64,000 nt of DNA from Keguizhuia sedimenti. Lineage in GTDB: Bacteria; Pseudomonadota; Gammaproteobacteria; Burkholderiales; Burkholderiaceae_D. Within the stretch, counting starts at the first letter, position 1, and each line of letters starts with the position of its first letter. Under the pieces are notes generated by a model. That model ran no database searches. It saw nothing but the letters and a program-made list of their open reading frames with translations, and was not told the origin of the DNA. Made by a program: the position numbers and the translations under genes. The stretch spans positions 62,001 to 126,000 of the forward strand of contig JAUYVH010000009.1 of NCBI GenBank assembly GCA_030715135.1, written 5' to 3'. Below, piece after piece: positions 56,646-64,000 of this stretch.

Positions 56646-58340
56646 CTACGCTGCCTCGGCATGTTCGACCATTAATTGCACCCGCGTGACGCCGTTGAAT
56701 TCGTTGGCATCGAGGCGATAGGCAACCCGTGCACGGTCCGGCAAGGCTTCGGTGGAGCCGAACCAGATGGCGTCGTATCGTGAACCGTTTTTCTCCAGCA
56801 ATAATTTCAGATGCCGGTCTTTCAATACACGCTGGCTGAGTACCCGGAATTCGTCGCAGAATACCGGCGGCGCAAAGCCCTGGCCCCAGACTTGCGAGTC
56901 AAGCAACTGAATGAATTGCGGCGTAAAACAGTCTTCTTCAAGCGGTCCGTCAGTCTCAAGGACGCGCTCCAGTTGGCTTTGGGTCAGCTGGTCCCGGCCG
57001 ACGGCTTCGAAAGCGGCAGAAAACGCCTCGAAGTTTTCTGCACGGATTGTCAATCCGGCCGCCATGGAGTGGCCGCCGAATTTTTCGATCAGGCTCGGCG
57101 CATGCTTGGAAACCAGATCCAGCGCATCGCGCAAATGGAACCCGTTGATCGAGCGGCCCGATCCCTTGATCAATCCATTGTCGCCCGGAGCAAAGGTAAT
57201 GGTCGGACGATAAAATTTATCCTTGATCCGCGACGCGACGATGCCGATCACTCCCTGGTGCCAGGATTCGTCAAAGACGCTGATGGTGGCACTTTGTTTG
57301 GGGTCCAGGGAGTCCAGCAAGGCCAGGGCCGTTTCCTGCATGTCGGCTTCTATGGTACGGCGATCGCGGTTGATCGCATCAAGCTGCTGAGCGATTTCCC
57401 ATGCGCGGTCTTCATCATCCGTGACCAGGCATTCGATGCCGAGCGACATATCCGACAAGCGCCCGGCCGCATTCAAACGGGGTCCGACGGCGAAACCAAG
57501 GTCGAAGGGCGTTGCCCGGCGCGCTTCACGGCCGGCTACCCGGAATAATGCCGCGATACCGGCATGCATGCGGCCGGCGCGCATGCGCTTCAACCCTTGT
57601 GCGACCAGGATGCGATTGTTCGCGTCAAGCTTGACCACGTCCGCAACAGTGCCCAATGCAACCAGATCCAGCAGGGCATCGAGCCTGGGCTGGTTGCCTG
57701 CATCGAATATGCCGCGCTGGCGCAATTCAGCGCGCAGGGCCAGCAGAACATAAAACATTACTCCGACGCCAGCCAGGTTCTTGCTTGGAAATCCGCATTC
57801 AGGCTGGTTCGGATTGACGATGACGCGCGCTGTGGGCAACCTGTCACCCGGAAGATGATGGTCCGTTACCACGACATCGATGCCGCGGCGGTTTGCTTCA
57901 TCTACGCCGTCAATGCTGGCAATGCCGTTGTCGACGGTGACGATAATGTCGGGTGATTTTTCCCGGACCGTCAGTTCGACGATTTCTGGTGTCAGCCCAT
58001 AGCCGTATTCGAAGCGATTCGGAACAATGAAGTCGACATTGGCGCCCATCGCGCGCAGACCGCGCAATGCGACTGCACAAGCCGTCGCACCGTCGCAGTC
58101 GTAGTCGGCAACGATCACCATTCTTTTGCGTGCGACGATCGCATCGGCAAGATAACTCGCGGCCGCATCAATCTGGCGCATGCCAGCCGGAGCGATCAAG
58201 GCATTGAGATCGCTGGTCAGTTCCCGGACGTCTTTCAGGCCGCGTGCGGCATACAGTCTCGCAAGCACGGGATGAATGCCGCCTTGCCGCAGAAACTCGG
58301 CATCGCGGAACTGATAGGAACGGGTGGTGATTCTGGTCAT
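56646..58340 (-). CDS. recJ: Single-stranded-DNA-specific exonuclease RecJ
   Basis: 5'-3' exonuclease of recombination and mismatch repair. The 564-residue DHH-family enzyme has VIVADYDCDGATACAVAL, VTVDNGIASIDG, the DHH motif in VVTDHHLPGDRLP, NLAGVGVMFYVLLALR, and the C-terminal DHHA1 domain with IKGSGRSINGFHLRDAL and FGGHSMAAGLTI. Its start overlaps the stop of the rpfE-like gene (ATGA), so the two are coupled. Confidence 0.95.
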   Translation of the reverse strand: MTRITTRSYQFRDAEFLRQGGIHPVLARLYAARGLKDVRELTSDLNALIAPAGMRQIDAAASYLADAIVARKRMVIVADYDCDGATACAVALRGLRAMGANVDFIVPNRFEYGYGLTPEIVELTVREKSPDIIVTVDNGIASIDGVDEANRRGIDVVVTDHHLPGDRLPTARVIVNPNQPECGFPSKNLAGVGVMFYVLLALRAELRQRGIFDAGNQPRLDALLDLVALGTVADVVKLDANNRILVAQGLKRMRAGRMHAGIAALFRVAGREARRATPFDLGFAVGPRLNAAGRLSDMSLGIECLVTDDEDRAWEIAQQLDAINRDRRTIEADMQETALALLDSLDPKQSATISVFDESWHQGVIGIVASRIKDKFYRPTITFAPGDNGLIKGSGRSINGFHLRDALDLVSKHAPSLIEKFGGHSMAAGLTIRAENFEAFSAAFEAVGRDQLTQSQLERVLETDGPLEEDCFTPQFIQLLDSQVWGQGFAPPVFCDEFRVLSQRVLKDRHLKLLLEKNGSRYDAIWFGSTEALPDRARVAYRLDANEFNGVTRVQLMVEHAEAA

Positions 58341-59377
58341 CTGGACAGTGTAGCGAGTGAAGGTTTAATCCAGAACTTTTTTACTGAATTCTTGCCGGAA
58401 GCGACTTCAAGCAGTCTAGTGCCGTGGCTGAGGATAAACCGGATTTCATCGATTTTGCCACTCCTGAGCGCTTCCAGCAAAGGTGACATCCATTCATTTT
58501 CCAGGCGATGCATATTATCCAGCCACGTCGACCAGTCGCTTGCCATGGCTGCATCCATCAAGTCGTCCATCACAAGAAGTGCGCTCGATGTAGATGTGTC
58601 GAGGAGTCCTGTCACGCTGGCGTCCGATTCGAAGGTTTGCTCTGAAGAGGGCATCCAGGGAAGAGGGCTGACAATATGCTGATACCGGGAACGGCTGTCA
58701 GGAGTTCTCTCGTGAGTGCCGCCCCAAAGCCACAATGAATTGACGGCCGGATCACCTCGCGATTCGCGTTCAGTGTTGAGCGGATGCATATGCCAGGTCA
58801 TTTGCACTTCGTTCAGCAATTTGCGCCACTCGCGCTCTCCTTGCCCGCGTGGCATCCAGATATCGATATTGTGGCCGCTGGCGGCATCGGGTGTCGATGT
58901 CAAAAAATCCGCCCAATCGTCGGCCCGCAGAAACCAGGTTTTCGCATCGCCGAAAACGAGTTCCTTTCCATCTTCCTCGAAAAGCGTTTCAACCGACTGG
59001 AACAAGGTCTGCGATTCATTTTCCGACAAGACAAGCTTGCGCAGATCCGTCAATACAAGATGGTCTCTTGCGACGTGCAAGTGCGCGGGCTGCAATAGAA
59101 ACCAGAATCCGGATTCTCCGCGTATTCCCAAGCGCTGCATTGCCGTTCGGGCAATCGGCGGACTATTAGCAGGATCCTTGTCTGCAAGCCCGAACTGCGC
59201 TGCCACCCATTTTTCGTGCGGAAGGGTGCGCGAAAAGGCATCCATGTCGGTTTCTTTTACGGATTTCGATCTGGCCAGCATGGTGGCATAGCTGGGCGCA
59301 ATCAGTGCGCGCCTCAAGTCGGCGGCCATTTCCGCCGGCGGCAATCCAAAGGGAATAAGAATATCAAGATTGTTCAT
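58337..59377 (-). CDS. RpfE-like regulatory/phosphoglycerate-mutase-like protein
   Basis: A 346-residue protein of the group found next to recJ in beta- and gammaproteobacteria. It is called RpfE in Xanthomonas, and relatives are often labelled cofactor-independent phosphoglycerate mutase-like. Features: MNNLDILIPFGLPPAEMAAD, a region with WFLLQPAHLHVARDHLVLTD, MTWHMHPLNTERESRGDPAV, SLWLWGGTHER and a final FILSHGTRLLEVASGKNSVK. No catalytic motif of a true mutase is certain, and its biochemical role is unknown. The start at 59377 is chosen from the conserved N-terminus. The order rpfE-recJ-prfB-lysS recalls the Xanthomonas rpf cluster. Confidence 0.72.
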   Translation of the reverse strand: MNNLDILIPFGLPPAEMAADLRRALIAPSYATMLARSKSVKETDMDAFSRTLPHEKWVAAQFGLADKDPANSPPIARTAMQRLGIRGESGFWFLLQPAHLHVARDHLVLTDLRKLVLSENESQTLFQSVETLFEEDGKELVFGDAKTWFLRADDWADFLTSTPDAASGHNIDIWMPRGQGEREWRKLLNEVQMTWHMHPLNTERESRGDPAVNSLWLWGGTHERTPDSRSRYQHIVSPLPWMPSSEQTFESDASVTGLLDTSTSSALLVMDDLMDAAMASDWSTWLDNMHRLENEWMSPLLEALRSGKIDEIRFILSHGTRLLEVASGKNSVKKFWIKPSLATLSR

Positions 59378-59705
59378 ACTGCCATTGTACCGGCATGTGT
59401 CCGGTTTACAGGCAGCGAGCCATCGCTGCACTTAACTCAATATGCAGCCGAGCACCGGTAAAACAATGGCATCTCTGCTTTTTCGAGCGCAATTTGCGGC
59501 ATCTGCGGCAAGGATGAGACGGATGATCGGCGTGCAAAGACTGCCTCTTTCGAAGATTGATTCTGCTGATAAATATCTACTGGGCGATTCGTTAATATGG
59601 CAAACTTCAGGCTTTGCCTGGGATTGCAAGAATTGAAACACTATTTCATGAGCAAATGACCAGATTCAGCTAACCTTTTCCAGGGTGTCTTTCAGGAAAA
59701 CCGAT
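59378..59705. other. Divergent intergenic region between the rpfE-like gene and the first lol gene
   Basis: About 330 bases. Overlapping open frames on both strands (for example plus 59442-59636) have no ribosome site or known relatives. Only an AGGAAAA ribosome site at about 59693 for the TTG start at 59706 is clear. Confidence 0.45.
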
Positions 59706-60971
59706 TTGAGCTTTTTCAAGAATTTATCCTTTGAGTGGATGATCGGCTTGCGCTATACCCGCGCCGGGAAGCGTAGCGGCCGTAACCGATTTATTTCATT
59801 CATATCGCTGATCTCCATGGCGGGCATCGCTTTAGGCGTAGCCGCGCTGATCATCGTGTTGTCAGTAATGAACGGTTTCCAGAAGGATGTGCGCGACCGC
59901 ATGCTTTCCGTGCTCGCGCATATAGAAATCAGCGGCGCATCCGGCACCTTGCCCGATTGGCAGGCGGTTGCGCAAAAGGCATCGCAACATCCGGAGGTAC
60001 AGGGAGCCGCTCCCTTCGTGGCCAGCCAGGCGATGCTCACGCACGACCGCGATATGCAGGGCGTGATGGTCCGCGGCGTGCTCCCTGAACAGGAACCAAA
60101 GGTATCGGAACTCGCACGTCAGGTTAGGCAGGGCAATTTCGACGATTTGAAGCCGAGTAATTTCAATATTGTGCTGGGTGCCGACATGGCTCGCGCCATG
60201 AATGTAGGCGTCGGCGACAAAGTAACCTTGATTGCGCCGCAAGGACAAGTGACGCCGGCCGGAGTACTGCCGCGCCTGAAGCAGTTTACCGTTGCAGGAA
60301 TATTCCGCAGCGGGCATCCCGAGCACGATGCCGCATTGGCATTCATCCATCTGGACGATGCCATGAAAATGTTCCGCATGGCCGCACCCAGCGGGGTGCG
60401 CCTGAAGATCGAGGACATGCATAGCGCCCGCGAAGTGGCGCAGGAGTTGTCGCAAACCCTGGGCAAGGATGTTGTCGTACAGGACTGGTCGCAGCAAAAC
60501 CGGGCATGGTTCTCAGCGGTACAGACGGAAAAGCGCATGATGTTCATCATTCTTACCCTGATCATTGCCGTCGCCGCCTTCAACATGGTGTCGACGCTGG
60601 TCATGACGGTCACGGACAAGCAGGCCGACATTGCAATCCTTCGCACGATCGGGGCGTCGCCGCGGTCCATCATGCAGATTTTCATCATTCAGGGCGCCTT
60701 GATCGGCCTCATCGGCACAATCATTGGCGCTTGCCTGGGCGTGGTAACGGCATTGAATATCGATGTGCTGGCGCCGCTGATCGAGCGGGCGCTTGGAATC
60801 CAGTTCTTGCCGGCCGATATTTATTTGATCAGCACCTTGCCGTCTGATCTGCGCTGGCCGGATGTCTGGGCAATCAGCATGCTGGCGCTCATGCTGGCTT
60901 TCATTGCAACCCTGTATCCGAGCTGGTGGGCGGCGAAGGTCAATCCTGCACAAGCGCTGAGGTACGAATAG
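59706..60971 (+). CDS. lolC: Lipoprotein-releasing ABC transporter membrane subunit, first copy (LolC/LolE family)
   Basis: Inner-membrane subunit that, with LolD, extracts lipoproteins for delivery to LolA. I choose the TTG at 59706, with AGGAAAA upstream, because it gives 421 residues and an N-terminus aligned with the paralogue that follows; GTG 59685 is the alternative. Features: FEWMIGLRYTRAGKR, first helix FISLISMAGIALGVAALIIV, a large periplasmic domain, MVSTLVMTVTDKQADIAILR, and the ending LYPSWWAAKVNPAQALRYE. The next gene is a close paralogue, so assigning C versus E is uncertain. Confidence 0.85.
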   Translation: MSFFKNLSFEWMIGLRYTRAGKRSGRNRFISFISLISMAGIALGVAALIIVLSVMNGFQKDVRDRMLSVLAHIEISGASGTLPDWQAVAQKASQHPEVQGAAPFVASQAMLTHDRDMQGVMVRGVLPEQEPKVSELARQVRQGNFDDLKPSNFNIVLGADMARAMNVGVGDKVTLIAPQGQVTPAGVLPRLKQFTVAGIFRSGHPEHDAALAFIHLDDAMKMFRMAAPSGVRLKIEDMHSAREVAQELSQTLGKDVVVQDWSQQNRAWFSAVQTEKRMMFIILTLIIAVAAFNMVSTLVMTVTDKQADIAILRTIGASPRSIMQIFIIQGALIGLIGTIIGACLGVVTALNIDVLAPLIERALGIQFLPADIYLISTLPSDLRWPDVWAISMLALMLAFIATLYPSWWAAKVNPAQALRYE

Positions 60972-61032
60972 CCATGACAATGAAACAGAATCAGGCACCT
61001 TGGAATCGGCTTTCCGCAAGAAGGGAAGCTGA

Positions 61033-62298
61033 ATGAGTATTTTTCGTAACATGCCTTTTGAGTGGCTGATCGGCCTGCGTTACACGCGTGCCGGAAAACG
61101 CAACAGCCGCAATAGCTTCATTTCCTTCATTTCATTGATTTCGGTAGCAGGCATCGCTCTGGGCGTAGCGGCCTTGATTGTCGTGCTGTCAATCATGAAC
61201 GGCTTTCAAAAGGAGGTGAGGGATCGCATGCTTTCGGTGCTTTCGCATATAGAAGTGTTCGATGCCACAGGCCAGTTGCAGGATTGGCAGGCAACGGCTC
61301 AGGAAGCATTCCGCCATAAGGAAATCATCGGCGCAGCGCCTTATGTGCTGGGACAGGCAATGGTCACGCGCAACGATACAGTGCGCGGCATTATCGTTCG
61401 TGGCGTGCTTCCGCAAAAGGAAGCCGGCGTTTCCGGTGTGGCCAACCAGGTCAAGGATGGAAAACTCGACGATCTGGTTCCAGGCGCACTACGGATCATC
61501 ATCGGTGGCGAACTTGCAAAATCGCTCGCGGTTAAGGTCGGTGACCGAATCAACCTCCTGGTTCCGCAAGGAAGGCCCGAGATGGCTGCAGGGCTGCCGC
61601 AACTGACTCAGTTTACCGTTGCGGGCATATTCAGCGCCGGCCATTACGAATACGATTCGACACTTGCTTTTATCCATATGGATGATGCAATGCAGCTATT
61701 CAACCTGCAAGCTCCGTCCGGATTGCGCTTCAAGGTGCAGGACATGCAGCGGGCTCCACGGGTTGCGCTCGATCTTTCCAGAAGCCTGACCGGCGACCTT
61801 TTGATAAGGGACTGGTCGAGGCAAAACAGAACGTGGTTCGCTGCGGTGCAGAGCCAGAAAAATATCATGTTCCTGATACTGGCACTGATCATAGCGGTCG
61901 CAGCTTTCAATCTTGTGTCGATGCTGGTCATGACGGTGACGGACAAGCAGTCGGACATTGCGATCTTGAGAACGCTTGGCGCATCCCCGGGTGCGATCAG
62001 CAGGATCTTCGTAATTCAAGGGGCACTGATCGGTTTCCTCGGCACTGCTGCAGGGATCGGACTTGGCGTGCTGCTGGCGCAGAATATTGGCAGTATTGTG
62101 GCGTCGGTGGAGCAATTGTTCGGAATGAAATTTCTATCCAGCGACGTTTACCTGATCAGCGCATTACCTTCGGAGTTGAACCTGCGCGATGTGTATTTGA
62201 TCGGAGCAATGGCATTCGCCTTGTCCCTGGTGGCAACCCTGTATCCAAGCTGGTGGGCGGCGCGGGTACGGCCGGCTGAGGCGTTGCGGTATGAATAA
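61033..62298 (+). CDS. lolE: Lipoprotein-releasing ABC transporter membrane subunit, second copy (LolC/LolE family)
   Basis: Also 421 residues and collinear with the preceding gene with little or no gap: MSIFRNMPFEWLIGLRYTRA, helix SVAGIALGVAALIVVLSIMN, MLVMTVTDKQSDIAILRTLG, and the ending LYPSWWAARVRPAEALRYE. The two probably form the heterodimeric membrane part of the Lol exporter, with LolD encoded next. The symbol lolE is assigned only by position; both copies look equally LolC-like. It begins 61 bases after the first copy. Confidence 0.83.
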   Translation: MSIFRNMPFEWLIGLRYTRAGKRNSRNSFISFISLISVAGIALGVAALIVVLSIMNGFQKEVRDRMLSVLSHIEVFDATGQLQDWQATAQEAFRHKEIIGAAPYVLGQAMVTRNDTVRGIIVRGVLPQKEAGVSGVANQVKDGKLDDLVPGALRIIIGGELAKSLAVKVGDRINLLVPQGRPEMAAGLPQLTQFTVAGIFSAGHYEYDSTLAFIHMDDAMQLFNLQAPSGLRFKVQDMQRAPRVALDLSRSLTGDLLIRDWSRQNRTWFAAVQSQKNIMFLILALIIAVAAFNLVSMLVMTVTDKQSDIAILRTLGASPGAISRIFVIQGALIGFLGTAAGIGLGVLLAQNIGSIVASVEQLFGMKFLSSDVYLISALPSELNLRDVYLIGAMAFALSLVATLYPSWWAARVRPAEALRYE

Positions 62299-62389
62299 GG
62301 TCAATTGTCGCAGCGGTTGATTTTGGTAAAAATTTTGCCCGGCCGAGCACAGCGAGTGATGACTGACAGGCTGTGGTCATCGAGCTTAT

Positions 62390-62408
62390 CTGTCCTTGGA
62401 CTGGACAG
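62390..62408. repeat. Inverted repeat CTGTCC-N7-GGACAG between the lol genes
   Basis: A 6-base perfect inverted repeat in the 150-base gap before lolD, followed by AAAAG. It could be a small hairpin or an operator. It is not a LexA box, because the CTGT-ACAG spacing is 11, not 8. Confidence 0.35.
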
Positions 62409-62449
62409 AAAAGATACCGTAAAAATCAAGTAATACCTTTGGGAGCATG

Positions 62450-63136
62450 ATGGATCAGTTTGTATTGTCCTGCCAGAATTTGGGAAAAACCTATGTCCAG
62501 GGAAATTACTCCGTTCCCGTATTGAGCAACATTCAGTTCAATGTTGCCAGGGGAGAGCGCGTCGCAATCGTTGGCGCCTCCGGTTCGGGGAAATCCACCT
62601 TGCTGCATTTGCTCGGGGGGCTGGATACGCCGTCGACCGGTACAGTCACGCTGCTCGGACAGGATTTGGCCTCGCTCAACGAGGCCGCGCGGGGGGAGCT
62701 GCGCAACAGGTCGCTGGGTTTCGTGTACCAGTTTCATCATTTGCTGCCTGAGTTCTCCGCTCTGGATAATGTTGCCATGCCCTTGCTGATCAGAAGAATG
62801 GCGCGTGCGGAAGCCCATCATCGTGCAGAAGAGATGCTGGCACGCGTCGGGCTGGCCAAGCGCATATCGCATGTTCCGGGAGAGCTGTCGGGAGGCGAAC
62901 GGCAGCGGGTAGCCTTGGCACGCGCATTGGTTACCCAGCCGGCCTGCGTGTTGGCAGACGAACCGACGGGTAATCTCGACCGCCACACGGCGCAGCAGAC
63001 CTTCGACCTGATGCTGGATTTGTCGCGCACGCTGGGCACGTCCTTCGTCATCGTCACGCACGATATCGAACTGGCAGATCATTGCGATCGTGTCATGCGT
63101 TTGTCGGAAGCCGGACTTCAGCCATACAAGGAATAG
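62450..63136 (+). CDS. lolD: Lipoprotein-releasing ABC transporter ATPase LolD
   Basis: ATPase that powers lipoprotein release. The protein has 228 residues from ATG 62450; an adjacent ATG at 62447 would be too close to the GGGAG ribosome site. Motifs: Walker [19 protein letters not shown]-loop region [19 protein letters not shown] (the LolD-type QFHHLLPEF), signature [15 protein letters not shown] and Walker [12 protein letters not shown]. It follows the two membrane-subunit genes and precedes tatD by three bases. Confidence 0.94.
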   Translation: MDQFVLSCQNLGKTYVQGNYSVPVLSNIQFNVARGERVAIVGASGSGKSTLLHLLGGLDTPSTGTVTLLGQDLASLNEAARGELRNRSLGFVYQFHHLLPEFSALDNVAMPLLIRRMARAEAHHRAEEMLARVGLAKRISHVPGELSGGERQRVALARALVTQPACVLADEPTGNLDRHTAQQTFDLMLDLSRTLGTSFVIVTHDIELADHCDRVMRLSEAGLQPYKE

Positions 63137-63139
63137 ACA

Positions 63140-63937
63140 ATGTGGATCGACACCCATTGCCATCTCGATGCGCATGAGTTCGGAGGGGAGTCGCCGGACG
63201 TCGCAAGCCATGCTGGCAGGAATGGCGTGCGGTGGATCGTCATTCCTGCAGTCGCCAGAGATAATTTTTCGGTCGTGGCCGATCTTGCGCGTAACCAGTC
63301 CAACTGTGCGTATGCGTTGGGCATCCATCCCATTTTTGTGCCTCAGGCCGAAGAGAGCGATCTTGCAGACTTGCGCGAGCTGGTTGAAGCCTCGCTTGCA
63401 GATCCGAAATTCGTTGCCATCGGTGAAATCGGGCTGGATTTCTTCGTGCCGGTCTTGCGGGAAAATCCATTGAAGGAAAAGCAGGAATTCTTTTACAGCG
63501 AACAACTGAAAATAGCACGCGACTATGACTTGCCTGTCCTCCTGCACGTGCGGAGGTCTCAGGATCTGGTACTGAAATACCTGCGGCGCATCCGGGCTCC
63601 GGGAGGCATTGCGCATGCGTTCAACGGCAGCTTTCAGCAGGCACATACCTTCATCGACCTGGGATTCAAGCTTGGATTCGGCGGTGCCATGACGTTTCCT
63701 CGGGCGCTGCAGATCCGGCGGCTTGCAACGGAAATTCCCTTGGAACATATCGTGCTGGAAACCGATGCGCCGGACATTTCGCCCGTCTGGCTGCATCCGC
63801 AGCGAAACAGTCCGGCTGAATTGCCGCGGATCGGTGCAGCATTGGCGGAGTTGCGCGCCATGCCGGTCGAGCAGATTGCACGCTCGACATTTTCCAATGC
63901 CTGCGCCGCCATCCCCAGGCTGGCGAGCATCAGTTAA
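63140..63937 (+). CDS. TatD family metal-dependent deoxyribonuclease
   Basis: A 265-residue TIM-barrel metallo-hydrolase of the TatD family, whose members act as DNases or exonucleases. Metal-site motifs: WIDTHCHLDAHEF, GEIGLDFF, LPVLLHVRRSQ, GIAHAFNGSFQQA and VLETDAPDISP. The start is three bases after the lolD stop, so it belongs to the lol operon. Which TatD paralogue (TatD, YcfH or YjjV) it is cannot be decided; the position after lol genes favours YcfH or YjjV. Confidence 0.88.
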   Translation: MWIDTHCHLDAHEFGGESPDVASHAGRNGVRWIVIPAVARDNFSVVADLARNQSNCAYALGIHPIFVPQAEESDLADLRELVEASLADPKFVAIGEIGLDFFVPVLRENPLKEKQEFFYSEQLKIARDYDLPVLLHVRRSQDLVLKYLRRIRAPGGIAHAFNGSFQQAHTFIDLGFKLGFGGAMTFPRALQIRRLATEIPLEHIVLETDAPDISPVWLHPQRNSPAELPRIGAALAELRAMPVEQIARSTFSNACAAIPRLASIS

Positions 63938-63942
63938 AGCCC

Positions 63943-64000
63943 ATGCGCGGCGCCATTATCGGATTCGTTGCCGGTATTGGCTGGCTGCAGCTGCAGGCGT
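63943..64000 (+). CDS. Start of a probable ComEC/Rec2 DNA-uptake channel (cut by window edge)
   Basis: Only 19 codons are present, from ATG 63943: MRGAIIGFVAGIGWLQLQ, a hydrophobic N-terminal helix. The identification rests on this N-terminus and on the lolCED-tatD-comEC order common in related bacteria. The gene begins five bases after the tatD stop. Confidence 0.5.
   Translation, partial: MRGAIIGFVAGIGWLQLQA

Noticed and set aside
62426-63796. 456-codon minus-strand open frame opposite lolD and tatD
   Set aside because: It spans two well-supported plus-strand genes and shows no domain.
1-64000. CRISPR arrays, insertion sequences, prophage or integrase genes
   Set aside because: No repeat-spacer pattern, transposase, integrase or phage structural gene was recognised; the two tRNA genes show no attachment-site duplication nearby.

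Overview
The window reads as a stretch of core chromosome from a betaproteobacterium, most likely Burkholderiales and probably Oxalobacteraceae (Herminiimonas/Janthinobacterium-like). This rests on protein resemblance and gene order: gloB-methyltransferase-rnhA-dnaQ-tRNA, a full isc operon, rpfE-recJ-prfB-lysS, and lolC/E-lolD-tatD-comEC. I see no prophage, insertion sequence, CRISPR array or rRNA. Two tRNA genes are present, Val(CAC) and Asn(GTT).

Layout. 0-6.5 kb: the 5' part of fabI (minus), then a yejABEF peptide importer operon (plus). 6.5-11.6 kb: mltD, gloB and a divergent methyltransferase-rnhA-dnaQ-tRNA-Val group, then a small CsbD-like gene. 12-20 kb: a DUF72 gene, a histidine kinase with an ethylene-receptor-like membrane module, and a tightly packed minus-strand set of TonB-dependent receptor, periplasmic binding protein and multi-domain hybrid kinase. 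20-31 kb: a YegD-type Hsp70, the radical SAM protein YgiQ, an HPP/CBS membrane protein, a response regulator, two stress-type envelope genes and an AsmA protein. 31-36 kb: a glutathione-dependent formaldehyde pathway (frmA, fghA) with a DUF429 gene, then minCDE.

36.5-41 kb: three receiver-domain genes without a kinase: REC-GGDEF-EAL, a NarL-type regulator, and REC-EAL with damaged catalytic residues. At 41.3 kb a perfect LexA-type box stands in front of a small unrecognised gene. 42-46 kb: an aromatic/aspartate aminotransferase, uvrB and a uracil-DNA-glycosylase-like gene lacking the catalytic Asp. 46.5-52.9 kb: iscRSUA-hscB-macrodomain-hscA-fdx-iscX, behind a promoter with a good type 1 IscR site. 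Two tandem intrinsic terminators lie between iscA and hscB. 53-59.4 kb (minus): a glycine-zipper protein, lysS, prfB with its programmed frameshift, recJ and an rpfE-like gene. 59.7-64 kb (plus): two tandem lolC/lolE paralogues, lolD, tatD and the start of a probable comEC.

Most genes are housekeeping. The points most worth following are the LexA-boxed small gene, the receptor/binding-protein/hybrid-kinase module, and the isc operon with its internal terminators and inserted macrodomain gene. The altered-motif proteins (UDG-like, REC-EAL, GGDLF, ethylene-receptor-like kinase) come next.
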